From a virus, in the IMG/VR virus record IMGVR_UViG_3300044837_000096, positions 1-27,457 of that record: a stretch of DNA of 27,457 nt. The stretch is one strand, 5' to 3'. How positions within the stretch are numbered: the first letter of the stretch is position 1; the number at the start of each line of letters is the position of its first letter. The position numbers were made by a program, and so were the translations under genes. Below the pieces are notes generated by a model, which was not told the origin of the DNA, did no database searches, and worked only from the letters and a program-made list of their open reading frames with translations. Positions 1 through 6,375 of this stretch are shown one piece after another.

Positions 1-2
1 TT

Positions 3-323
3 TGTGAGCTAGTGAACGCGGCATATAATATATTAGCTGGAGAACATATTCCATGCAGGACGGTCCCCAAGGTAATGGAGCTATGTTTTAAATTGAGTCA
101 CGAAAGACGCTCAATTTTATTGAGCGACATTGTCAAAATGATTTTAAATGGGCAAGAACTCAATCCTAAAAAGCGCCCAGACAAAGTCTATCGTAAAAAC
201 CTCTGGCATGATCTCGCTAAGGTAGCCAAAGAGCCAAAATATACTGAAACATTTAAGTCTATATACCCAAAAAAGTATCATAAATATGTGGAGTCCATTG
301 GCGATTCTAGGACTAAAAAGTGA
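3..323 (+). CDS. Hypothetical basic protein, possibly cut by the left edge
   Basis: I do not recognise this protein. The reading frame is open to the left edge. The first in-frame start inside the window is GTG at 12, giving 103 residues, but no convincing ribosome binding site precedes it, so the true start may lie outside the window. The product is rich in Lys and Arg, especially in its second half (KKRPDKVYRKNLWHDLAKVA and a Lys/Tyr-rich C-terminus), with no Cys cluster or membrane segment. Its stop overlaps the start of the next gene (GTGA at 320-323), so it is the first visible member of a four-gene + strand operon that leads to a RusA-like resolvase. Nucleic-acid binding is a guess from charge only. 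Confidence 0.6.
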   Translation, partial: CELVNAAYNILAGEHIPCRTVPKVMELCFKLSHERRSILLSDIVKMILNGQELNPKKRPDKVYRKNLWHDLAKVAKEPKYTETFKSIYPKKYHKYVESIGDSRTKK

Positions 324-556
324 GCTATGAATCAAAGTTATGCACATACATTGAACAGATAAGCGATGAATTCCATTCAACCTTCTCAATCCACGATGAC
401 AATACGCTTAAAAATATGATGGGTTTTGATGGCGACTTCGAGAACCTGACTAATATTATTAGAAAATACATTCCATACGCTGAATTAGAATTTACAAAGT
501 CTGGAATGATGGGAAAGGAGCCATATGATTTATATTTTATTAGACTATTGCCCTAG
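320..556 (+). CDS. Hypothetical small acidic protein
   Basis: This is a 78-residue product that I do not recognise. It starts at GTG 320, which overlaps the TGA of the upstream gene by 4 nt (GTGA), so translation is probably coupled. It is mildly acidic with no Cys cluster, signal peptide or membrane segment. Its position between a basic protein and a RusA-like resolvase suggests a role in phage DNA metabolism, but nothing in the sequence shows that. The reading frame has no internal ambiguity, and the tight coupling is the main evidence that it is real. Confidence 0.55.
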   Translation: MSYESKLCTYIEQISDEFHSTFSIHDDNTLKNMMGFDGDFENLTNIIRKYIPYAELEFTKSGMMGKEPYDLYFIRLLP

Positions 557-576
557 GATTAGCTCATCATTAATGA

Positions 577-999
577 ATGATTCTATTCAGAACAACCGTG
601 GAAGTCGAAAAGCATGTCACTAAAAAGAACAAGCACCAGGCTCTTGTTAACAGAAAAACTGGAGCCGCTTACGTGTACCTTGCAGCAGAGGCAGTTAAGG
701 CGCAAACACATCTTACGAAAATGCTCCAGCTCCAAAAAAATAGACAAATTCAAGACGCCATAATTGAATGCGATATAACCTGCACCATTCTTTTTTATTT
801 CGATGATTACTACACCAAAAAAGGTGAACGTAATAAACGCCTACCGGACTTAGATAATCTATTCAGCCTTCCTTGCGACTCACTCACTAAGTCGGGACTG
901 ATCACCGATGATAGTATTATTTGTTCGTTTGATGGGTCTCGGCGCTTGCCGGGTAAGACAAATTGCGTTGAGATTATTATATCGGATTTTGCCAAATGA
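577..999 (+). CDS. rusA: RusA-like Holliday junction endonuclease
   Basis: RusA-family enzymes are dimeric endonucleases that cut four-way DNA junctions during phage recombination and before packaging. The 140-residue length matches the family. The signature is at residues 90-112: PDLDN (Asp91, Asp93), then DSLTKSG, then the DD pair (Asp111-Asp112). Asp91 to Asp112 has the same spacing as the catalytic Asp70 to Asp91 of E. coli RusA. The oddity is at residue 97: the Lys that E. coli RusA needs (Lys76, in DxDNxxK) is Ser here (DLDNLFS). The start is ATG 577, because a stop codon in this frame lies directly upstream. It is third in the + strand operon and overlaps the next gene by ATGA at 996-999. 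The family call is firm; activity is uncertain. Confidence 0.88.
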   Translation: MILFRTTVEVEKHVTKKNKHQALVNRKTGAAYVYLAAEAVKAQTHLTKMLQLQKNRQIQDAIIECDITCTILFYFDDYYTKKGERNKRLPDLDNLFSLPCDSLTKSGLITDDSIICSFDGSRRLPGKTNCVEIIISDFAK

Positions 1000-1181
1000 G
1001 ACTCGCTGACTTCACACTTGATGAATATAAAATCATAGTCCCAGTTATTATGACTCTAGCTGTGGGTATTTTTAAAATAATTCGATGGTGTGCCCGAGTA
1101 GACTATGACTTAGACAACTTTGGTAAAATTCTTAATACCGAAAAAGCTAAATCTAGGCTTGAAAAAGAACAGAAAAAATAA
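996..1181 (+). CDS. Small single-pass membrane protein
   Basis: This 61-residue protein is not recognised. It has an acidic N-terminus, one hydrophobic segment at about residues 12-29 (KIIVPVIMTLAVGIFKII), then a polar tail ending in a Lys/Glu-rich stretch likely to be helical. It starts at ATG 996, overlapping the RusA-like gene stop by 4 nt, and is the last gene before the terminator at 1220-1257. One membrane helix with a charged cytoplasmic tail is a common build for phage accessory proteins. No specific function can be read from it. Confidence 0.6.
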   Translation: MRLADFTLDEYKIIVPVIMTLAVGIFKIIRWCARVDYDLDNFGKILNTEKAKSRLEKEQKK

Positions 1182-1219
1182 TAAATAAATTTTGCAAGAC
1201 GTTAAGTATTTGAAAACGG

Positions 1220-1257
1220 CCCGGCTAGGGAATTAGCTTTAGCCGGGTTTATTTTTT
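1220..1257 (+). terminator. Intrinsic terminator between convergent gene blocks
   Basis: An 8-bp perfect stem (cccggcta at 1220-1227 with tagccggg at 1240-1247) encloses a 12-nt loop and is followed by tttatttttt on the + strand. It closes the + strand operon. The T-rich tract lies inside the last codons of the - strand gene that ends at 1249, so the two transcription units overlap at their 3' ends. Read on the - strand, the same stem is followed by only four Ts, so it may be weakly bidirectional. Confidence 0.85.
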
Positions 1258-1548
1258 GATTACGAATAATCCTACTAATGCGCCCAAAGAAAAAGAAAAT
1301 AAACCGACCGTAAGCATACCCTTTAAATCTGTCTCTTCTTCACATGGAGCGGGGTGAGACTGCAGATAAGTACAAGCCGCCATCTCACTATCCATAAACA
1401 TAAATTGCTCCGCTGGAATAACGACCCCAGAATAAGGCGCCTCTTCTCCAAGACTAATCTTTCTTGCGCTCTTCATATCTGCGATTGCTGTTCTTGATAG
1501 CAGTGTCAATATCAGTATCTTTACGATAAGACTCTTGGTATTTTTCAA
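1249..1548 (-). CDS. Exported, C-terminally anchored spanin-like lysis protein
   Basis: The product is 99 residues. The N-terminus is a signal peptide (KSLIVKILILTLLSRTAIAD) with a likely AIA cleavage site, then a short periplasmic region with two Cys residues (CTYLQSHPAPC), then a C-terminal hydrophobic segment at about residues 76-97. It starts at TTG 1548 with a strong GGAGG seven bases upstream. That Shine-Dalgarno site and the first 95 nt lie inside the upstream lysis gene in another frame, which resembles nested Rz/Rz1 gene pairs. Unlike Rz1 it shows no clear lipobox, so it is not a standard outer-membrane lipoprotein. Its role as a spanin partner is inferred from topology, nesting and position after a holin-like gene. 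Confidence 0.6.
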   Translation of the reverse strand: MKNTKSLIVKILILTLLSRTAIADMKSARKISLGEEAPYSGVVIPAEQFMFMDSEMAACTYLQSHPAPCEEETDLKGMLTVGLFSFSLGALVGLFVIKK

Positions 1549-1660
1549 AGTCAGACCTCCACTCTTTAGCTTTCTGTTTAGATCTGAACTTACTCCACAC
1601 CATTAAACTCACACTGACTGCGAAGAATAAAAATATAGAGAAGTCTTTAAGATGGCTCAT
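1454..1660 (-). CDS. Inner-membrane spanin-like protein (Rz-like)
   Basis: This is a 68-residue protein with one N-terminal membrane segment (residues 7-22, FSIFLFFAVSVSLMVW) followed by a highly charged, probably helical region rich in Lys, Glu, Arg and Asp. That is the layout of inner-membrane spanins, which join with an outer partner to fuse the two membranes at the end of lysis. I chose ATG 1660 because an AAGG site lies about nine bases upstream and the start overlaps the holin-like gene's end by 14 nt. A longer frame upstream starts without a comparable site. The exported protein at 1249-1548 is nested in its 3' part. It is shorter than lambda Rz. Confidence 0.6.
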   Translation of the reverse strand: MSHLKDFSIFLFFAVSVSLMVWSKFRSKQKAKEWRSDFEKYQESYRKDTDIDTAIKNSNRRYEERKKD

Positions 1661-1847
1661 CGGTCTTGCCTTTTGAAATGGCATTGGCTCCGAGATATAC
1701 GCCAGTAATACCAGCACTCGCCGTTAAGCAGATCATTGTTAAATCATCATTGATGCCGAGAAGTTTATAGATAGGAGGAAGCAGGACTATTATGCCCAGC
1801 TGAATTGATGACATGATTAATTTACGAGACTTGAATTTCGATTTCAT
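1647..1847 (-). CDS. Holin-like two-helix membrane protein
   Basis: This 66-residue protein has a basic N-terminus (MKSKFKSRK), a first hydrophobic segment at about residues 13-30 (SSIQLGIIVLLPPIYKLL), a short acidic turn (GINDDL) and a second at about 37-56 (MICLTASAGITGVYLGANAI), then a charged tail. Size, basic start, two helices and position directly before spanin-like genes fit a holin, which forms holes in the inner membrane to trigger lysis. The start ATG 1847 has AAGGG about seven bases upstream and overlaps the DUF5675 gene end by 26 nt. The holin call is from topology and context; no family motif was matched. Confidence 0.6.
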   Translation of the reverse strand: MKSKFKSRKLIMSSIQLGIIVLLPPIYKLLGINDDLTMICLTASAGITGVYLGANAISKGKTDEPS

Positions 1848-2241
1848 GATAATCCCTTATCTCTAACGTGAATGGTTTTTTATCCATAAGCGATTCGAAC
1901 TGTTCTAAAGCCTGACGAGACATTAGCACTGCTTTTTTGCCATTTAAGACGCCCAACTTTATCCCTAGTGAGATACAGCCCCTAAGCTCGGTGCAGACGT
2001 TGGCTGAGTGGATACGAATTGAGTCCCGCCCTGGAACGCCAATTAGAATATAAGTTTTTTTCTCAAACTTCGGTGAGAATGATCTAATCACTTCGTACGT
2101 GCCTTGAGGGATAGAAGAACTATTATGAATATTTAGGTTGTACGGTAATTCGAGTGAGATGAACGTCTCACCGCTTGGTAAGAGTAAAATACCAAATGTG
2201 CCGTCTGCTGTGGATTTACCCCGCTGAAGTATCAGTGTCAT
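1822..2241 (-). CDS. DUF5675 family protein, lysis-region
   Basis: The 139-residue product carries the conserved pattern I associate with DUF5675: GTFGILLLPSGETFISLELP near the N-terminus, IPQGTYEV, SPKF, then VPGRDSIRIHSAN (about residues 69-81) and RGCISLG (about 86-92). The His in the RIH motif and the Cys in RGCISLG recall the His/Cys arrangement of L,D-transpeptidase-like folds, so an action on peptidoglycan is possible but unproven. Its location just before the holin-like gene supports a lysis role. There is no signal peptide, so any cell-wall access would depend on the holin. It overlaps the upstream 63-residue gene by 26 nt. Confidence 0.72.
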   Translation of the reverse strand: MTLILQRGKSTADGTFGILLLPSGETFISLELPYNLNIHNSSSIPQGTYEVIRSFSPKFEKKTYILIGVPGRDSIRIHSANVCTELRGCISLGIKLGVLNGKKAVLMSRQALEQFESLMDKKPFTLEIRDYHEIEIQVS

Positions 2242-2407
2242 CTTGTTCTCTTGAGATAGGATTTTCGTTATTTAATTGGTCTTTAATTCCTAATCTTGAA
2301 TCTGCAATAGATAGCCGCTTCTTCTTAAGAGCCTGCCCCACGTCAGCACTTGGGTAATCCATCTTAAGATTAAAGTTGGAGGCTTTTACTGGTTGATCAT
2401 CGTTCAT
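2216..2407 (-). CDS. Hypothetical small hydrophilic protein
   Basis: This 63-residue product is not recognised. It is polar, with a Lys/Arg-rich middle (QALKKKRLSIADSRLGIKDQ) and an acidic end, and has no Cys or membrane segment. It starts at ATG 2407, overlapping the end of the 472-residue ejection-type gene by 11 nt, and its own end overlaps the DUF5675 gene by 26 nt. It therefore links the ejection and lysis blocks in one transcript. It could be a small virion or lysis accessory protein. Confidence 0.55.
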   Translation of the reverse strand: MNDDQPVKASNFNLKMDYPSADVGQALKKKRLSIADSRLGIKDQLNNENPISREQDDTDTSAG

Positions 2408-3815
2408 TAATTAATCCTGAGTTTAATAGAGCATTGCCACCATTAACTGTTCGGTCATTTATAAGGCCAGGCGACAACTTAAGAATTTTACTTAATTCAT
2501 CCATAGTAACCGCAGAAGATGAAGATAGTCTTGGCGATACAAATCGGCGTGCAATAGGTGTTAATATAGCTCCCGGAACGCCGCCCGCAACGCCGCCCGC
2601 AACAGCAGCGGTCGTATCCAAAAATCCCCCAGGTTGATGCTGACCAGTAACAAAAGCACGTCGTTCAGCAGCTTCTTGAATTGGCTCCAATAGTCCGTAT
2701 TGTTTTTTGCCTGATTCAAACATATTAGCTAGTTCTGGATTCAGGGCTGTTGCAGCGTCCTCTACGGCCCCACGGTAAGCTTGGTATGCAGACTTCCCGG
2801 CCTGACCCTTTTCTGGATCCATCCAGTTTCCGGCCATTTTATTATAGCCACGCTTAATTTTTTCAGCCTGCTGAAATCCTAAACCAGAGTCGCCACCCCT
2901 AACGTCAGAAGCTACCAAAATATTATCTAGTTCTTTTTCTAGTTTATTTGCCACGTCGGCCTGAGATGGATCGCCACGAAGGGTGTTTATTTTATTTCTA
3001 ATAGCGTTATAGACCTGATTTTCGTCTACCTTAGCCCCGCTTTGATCTAATTGTTTTAGCGCGGTATCTATTTGAGTATGAGCATCGTCGGCAGCCTTAG
3101 AAACTCTGTCCGTAATATTTTGTTGTGAGTCCCCAAATCTTACATAACCGTTATCAAGTAACTGTCGTCCGGCATCGTCAGCAAACTCAGACGCCTGCTT
3201 ACCCGTCGCGCCAGTAGAATTAACTGCTGTAGTTTCGGCCATGCTACCTAACTTATTACCTAATCGTGGAAGAACATTGGCGACCCAGCTAAGTACCGCA
3301 CCCCACTTAGCCCCTCTTAAAGTATCCGTACCGGCATCTGATAAATTGTCAGCCTCAGAATTACCAAGTCCGTAAGCAGCACCTTCGGTAGCGCTACGAG
3401 CAACGGTTGGTATAAATTTACCAGAGCCCGCAGGTAAAAACCCAGCGCCCCTTATGCCTCCAGTAATTTGCCCTATCGCTGACGCTATTGGGTTTGCTTT
3501 GTCCGAGTGTTGATCGGCACGAAGCGCATCACGGTTTTGTGTATAAGCTGCACCAAGCTCCTTAGGGTCTAAGGTAGGCGTCGCAAACGCTAAATGAGAA
3601 TCTTTCTGAAACGGCTTCCAGCTTGCTAGGTTTTTAACTCCAGCAGCTCGTCCGATTAATCCAAACGCTCCACCAGCTTCATCATCAAACCCACCCATAA
3701 AACCTGAGGCGTGTTGTCGTGCTAAAGACTCAAGCTCGGACGGCTTAGGGACATCTAAAGTGTTGTCCCATGATGGCGCTATTTCTTTTGTGTCATCCCA
3801 TGATGGGCCAGCCAT
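2397..3815 (-). CDS. Putative ejection (internal virion) protein, 472 residues
   Basis: I recognise the type rather than a named family. The N-terminus has two copies of PSWDxT ten residues apart (residues 4-9 and 14-19), followed by a Gly-rich stretch (GFMGGFDDEAGGAFGLIG). The middle is charged and helical, with many Asp, Gln and Lys residues, and a Gly/Ala-rich weakly hydrophobic segment lies near the C-terminus (AAVAGGVAGGVPGAILTPIA, about residues 402-421). Such helical proteins with amphipathic glycine segments, coded after the tail nozzle, are typical of podovirus ejection proteins that leave the head with the DNA and form a channel in the host envelope. It is the last of four such genes in a row here. 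Confidence 0.6.
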   Translation of the reverse strand: MAGPSWDDTKEIAPSWDNTLDVPKPSELESLARQHASGFMGGFDDEAGGAFGLIGRAAGVKNLASWKPFQKDSHLAFATPTLDPKELGAAYTQNRDALRADQHSDKANPIASAIGQITGGIRGAGFLPAGSGKFIPTVARSATEGAAYGLGNSEADNLSDAGTDTLRGAKWGAVLSWVANVLPRLGNKLGSMAETTAVNSTGATGKQASEFADDAGRQLLDNGYVRFGDSQQNITDRVSKAADDAHTQIDTALKQLDQSGAKVDENQVYNAIRNKINTLRGDPSQADVANKLEKELDNILVASDVRGGDSGLGFQQAEKIKRGYNKMAGNWMDPEKGQAGKSAYQAYRGAVEDAATALNPELANMFESGKKQYGLLEPIQEAAERRAFVTGQHQPGGFLDTTAAVAGGVAGGVPGAILTPIARRFVSPRLSSSSAVTMDELSKILKLSPGLINDRTVNGGNALLNSGLINER

Positions 3816-4790
3816 TTATTTATACCTCAAAAATTGTTTTGTGTTGGCGTCAAATATAGCTGTTTTTCCATCTTTAGTTTGGCGCTCTACTTCTTGAGCT
3901 TTCGGCGAAGGATTAATTAGTCCAGATGGCGACCCTTGGCCCAATAGGCCCTTGGCGACTGGCTTGCCTTCATCATCGAAAGATAGCTGATACCTAGTCG
4001 GCCCATTACCCTTACCATGAACAACGTCGTTATATTGATTGATAAGCCTCTTAGCGTTGTCCTGAAAATCCGCAGTAGGCAGATTCGTATCCAACTTGCC
4101 CGCTGTGGCTTTCAAGAGATCCATATCTTGATTAGATACGCTGCCCAGTGCTCCACCCGTTGGAGAATTGGCCCTCATCTCTTGAAGTTTACCTATAGCA
4201 ATATTGGCCTTGATAGTATCAAGCGTGTTATTTAGCTGTGATGCAGACGTCCCAGGGACATGAGACAGTCTTCCCATAACTTGGCCGGTAGCATTTGGAT
4301 TTTTTTCAGAAAAATCAAGCGCTCGCCCTAACTCCTGAGAGAGAAAACTGGCTTGATCGGTGGCGGCTTGCTGAGACTTATTGTTCTTTTCTGTTTTATC
4401 TGCTGCATCACTTTTTTGTTTACTAATCTCTCCTATAAGCTGCTGGGCTTTAAGTTGATTGATAAGATCGTCATTGCCTGCTGATTTAATCTTAGCCTGT
4501 CCTGAGATATATTCTGGAGAGTAACCCTTAAATACAGCGCGCCCTGGATTGTTAGGATCTTCTTCTAAAATCTCACCTTTTTGCGCGCCTTCATTGATAA
4601 TGTCTTGGATTTTTTTCTTTTGAAACGATGGGTCGGGCATGTACCCACCCTTACCGTCATCAATCAATCCTTGTGTAGCCAACTGCATCTTTCGATCTTT
4701 TTGCTTATCCTGTGCACTAATATAAGACGATAATCCTTGTTGCAAACCGCCAATTAATCCCGCGCCTAAATTATATCCATCCATAGCCAT
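3816..4790 (-). CDS. Putative ejection (internal virion) protein, 324 residues
   Basis: The N-terminus is a Gly-rich amphipathic stretch (GYNLGAGLIGGLQQGLSSYI) followed by Lys/Gln/Asp-rich helical sequence to about residue 250 and a Gly/Pro/Ser-rich C-terminal part (GLLGQGSPSGLINPSP). There are no Cys clusters and no long hydrophobic helix. The start ATG 4790 has AGGAG eight bases upstream. The stop abuts the next start without a gap (3816/3815). Composition and position between two similar proteins support a virion-internal role. It could also be a head-completion factor; no enzyme motif is visible. Confidence 0.55.
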   Translation of the reverse strand: MAMDGYNLGAGLIGGLQQGLSSYISAQDKQKDRKMQLATQGLIDDGKGGYMPDPSFQKKKIQDIINEGAQKGEILEEDPNNPGRAVFKGYSPEYISGQAKIKSAGNDDLINQLKAQQLIGEISKQKSDAADKTEKNNKSQQAATDQASFLSQELGRALDFSEKNPNATGQVMGRLSHVPGTSASQLNNTLDTIKANIAIGKLQEMRANSPTGGALGSVSNQDMDLLKATAGKLDTNLPTADFQDNAKRLINQYNDVVHGKGNGPTRYQLSFDDEGKPVAKGLLGQGSPSGLINPSPKAQEVERQTKDGKTAIFDANTKQFLRYK

Positions 4791-4799
4791 ACATAACTC

Positions 4800-5276
4800 C
4801 TAAAATTGAGAACCAAGATAAGCGCCAGCGCCAGCACCGGCTTGCGCTGCAGCTGGATTACCACCGCTGAAATAAGCACCCGCTCCTGCCCCCGCTAAGC
4901 CTAGAACTCCAGTGACTAAACCTCTACGCTTAGCATCTTTTGCGGCTTGAGCTTGTTTTCTCGCCAGTTCTTCTTGTCTTAAAATCTCTAGATTTTTTGC
5001 ATTCACATCTTGAAAACCAGCCTGTCTTTGAGAATAAAGAAACGGCATATTCCGATCAAACGTACTATTAATATCATCCATCTTTTGTGCGCCCATGGAT
5101 CCCAGTTTATTCGCAAGAGCACCATTCGAAACATCACCTTGGGAGAATCCGCCTTGAGATATCATTCCCGCGAATCTTTTTCTTAAACTATCTAAAGTCT
5201 CTGCCCCGCCTTGAGCTAAATAAGGATCTGTTGCTGCGATACCTTGTGCATTTGGATCAAGTACTGCGTCTGCCAT
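4800..5276 (-). CDS. Putative ejection (internal virion) protein, 158 residues
   Basis: The first 110 residues are polar and probably helical, ending in a basic Lys/Arg/Ala stretch (EELARKQAQAAKDAKRRG). The last third is a Gly/Ala-rich hydrophobic region from about residue 118 (LVTGVLGLAGAGAGAYFSGG, then more Gly/Ala repeats to the end), which could insert in a membrane. Helical body plus glycine-zipper tail is common in small podovirus ejection proteins. It sits in the four-gene run between the tail genes and the lysis genes. No catalytic motif is seen. Confidence 0.58.
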   Translation of the reverse strand: MADAVLDPNAQGIAATDPYLAQGGAETLDSLRKRFAGMISQGGFSQGDVSNGALANKLGSMGAQKMDDINSTFDRNMPFLYSQRQAGFQDVNAKNLEILRQEELARKQAQAAKDAKRRGLVTGVLGLAGAGAGAYFSGGNPAAAQAGAGAGAYLGSQF

Positions 5277-5285
5277 ATGTCTGCC

Positions 5286-6032
5286 TTATCCTGTGACCGT
5301 AGCATTGCCACGGCTCACTGTTGGAGTTACTGCTGCTGGCGTCGGAGTCACTGCTGGAGGTCTACTGCCGTAGTAATTACCAACACCTGAACCAAGTAAG
5401 CCTAATCCTGCGCCTGCCAATTGAGATTGTTGTTGATTAGCTGCTGACGCCATTTGTGCAGACTGCAAGGCCGTATTAAGATCCGCGCTCGTCTTGGCTT
5501 GAGTCGGAGCTATCATCGCCGCCGCTAGATCTTGTTTTTTCTGAAAAGAACTATTGACCAAATCCTGCTGATACTTTTGAAAATCTTGATCCGCCTGCTG
5601 ACCGACAAGAGCCTCGCCCATTTGTCTGCGACCAGAATGTAACATCCCAGCCGCGCTTGCATTGGCTCTGATTGTTTTTTGTGAATTCATCACATTCTGG
5701 GCCATGTTTCTTCGAGCCACGGCAGTCTCACCTTGTGCGTATTTTGTCGGATCAAAATTATTATAATTGTCAGTCGCGTTCTTATGTAATTGGTTTTTAT
5801 AATAGTTTTGTAACGATTGCTCTCTGATTTGATCATAGCTAACTCGACCTTTTTTGTAGGAGGGCATATCTTGATAGCCTCGGCCACTATTAAACCCATT
5901 CTTACCAGTCAGCTCATCTTGAAAATTCTGTTCGGCAGCTCTCGCGTTAGGATCGTCCACCTGAAGATCTTGGGTCTGTCTATTCTGCATATTAGACTGA
6001 CCCTGATTTGTGATATCTTGTAAAGAAGCCAT
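5286..6032 (-). CDS. Putative ejection (internal virion) protein, 248 residues
   Basis: This 248-residue product is strongly enriched in Gln and Asn (QGQSNMQNRQTQDLQ near the start), with a helical, Ala/Gln-rich middle and a Gly-rich hydrophobic segment at about residues 203-221 (SQLAGAGLGLLGSGVGNYYG). A Pro/Thr/Val-rich tail follows (PAVTPTPAAVTPTVSRG). The start ATG 6032 has AAGGGG upstream. It is the first of the ejection-type genes after the nozzle and a small tail protein. The Pro/Thr tail is low in complexity and may be flexible or exposed. No family is named with certainty. Confidence 0.57.
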   Translation of the reverse strand: MASLQDITNQGQSNMQNRQTQDLQVDDPNARAAEQNFQDELTGKNGFNSGRGYQDMPSYKKGRVSYDQIREQSLQNYYKNQLHKNATDNYNNFDPTKYAQGETAVARRNMAQNVMNSQKTIRANASAAGMLHSGRRQMGEALVGQQADQDFQKYQQDLVNSSFQKKQDLAAAMIAPTQAKTSADLNTALQSAQMASAANQQQSQLAGAGLGLLGSGVGNYYGSRPPAVTPTPAAVTPTVSRGNATVTG

Positions 6033-6042
6033 AGCCTACCCC

Positions 6043-6375
6043 TTAAAACGCAAACACGCGTGCAGTCCCTAAAGACCCAGCACACTTTAAAGTTAAAATA
6101 TTCTTAGTACTTAAAATAGTCCCATCGTAAATACGCATATCCGCACTTAAACCCACAACAAAGTAATTCTGCGGAGCAAAATCAAGCCCGTGAGAAATTG
6201 AAGTGTCAGTGTTTAAACTCGTAAAAGTCACGCTCAGCAAGGCCCCTCTGAAATTATCGGATGGAATAACCCCATGATTTAATATGCTATAGGTGTCTTT
6301 AAGAAAAATCGAGATGGCTTTTATCTGATCATCCTTAGGTACACTTTCTATATTATAACCAGCGCGTGGAATCAT
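6043..6375 (-). CDS. Small beta-rich tail or virion protein
   Basis: The product is 110 residues. The N-terminal half is polar; the C-terminal half is beta-rich (GALLSVTFTSLNTDTSISHG then YFVVGLSADMRIYDG) and ends in GTARVFAF. This resembles small virion proteins found next to podovirus tail nozzle genes, but I cannot assign a family. Its start overlaps the nozzle gene end by 4 nt (ATGA at 6372-6375), so the two are translationally coupled and probably made in related amounts. It might cap the nozzle or form a short fibre. Confidence 0.55.
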   Translation of the reverse strand: MIPRAGYNIESVPKDDQIKAISIFLKDTYSILNHGVIPSDNFRGALLSVTFTSLNTDTSISHGLDFAPQNYFVVGLSADMRIYDGTILSTKNILTLKCAGSLGTARVFAF

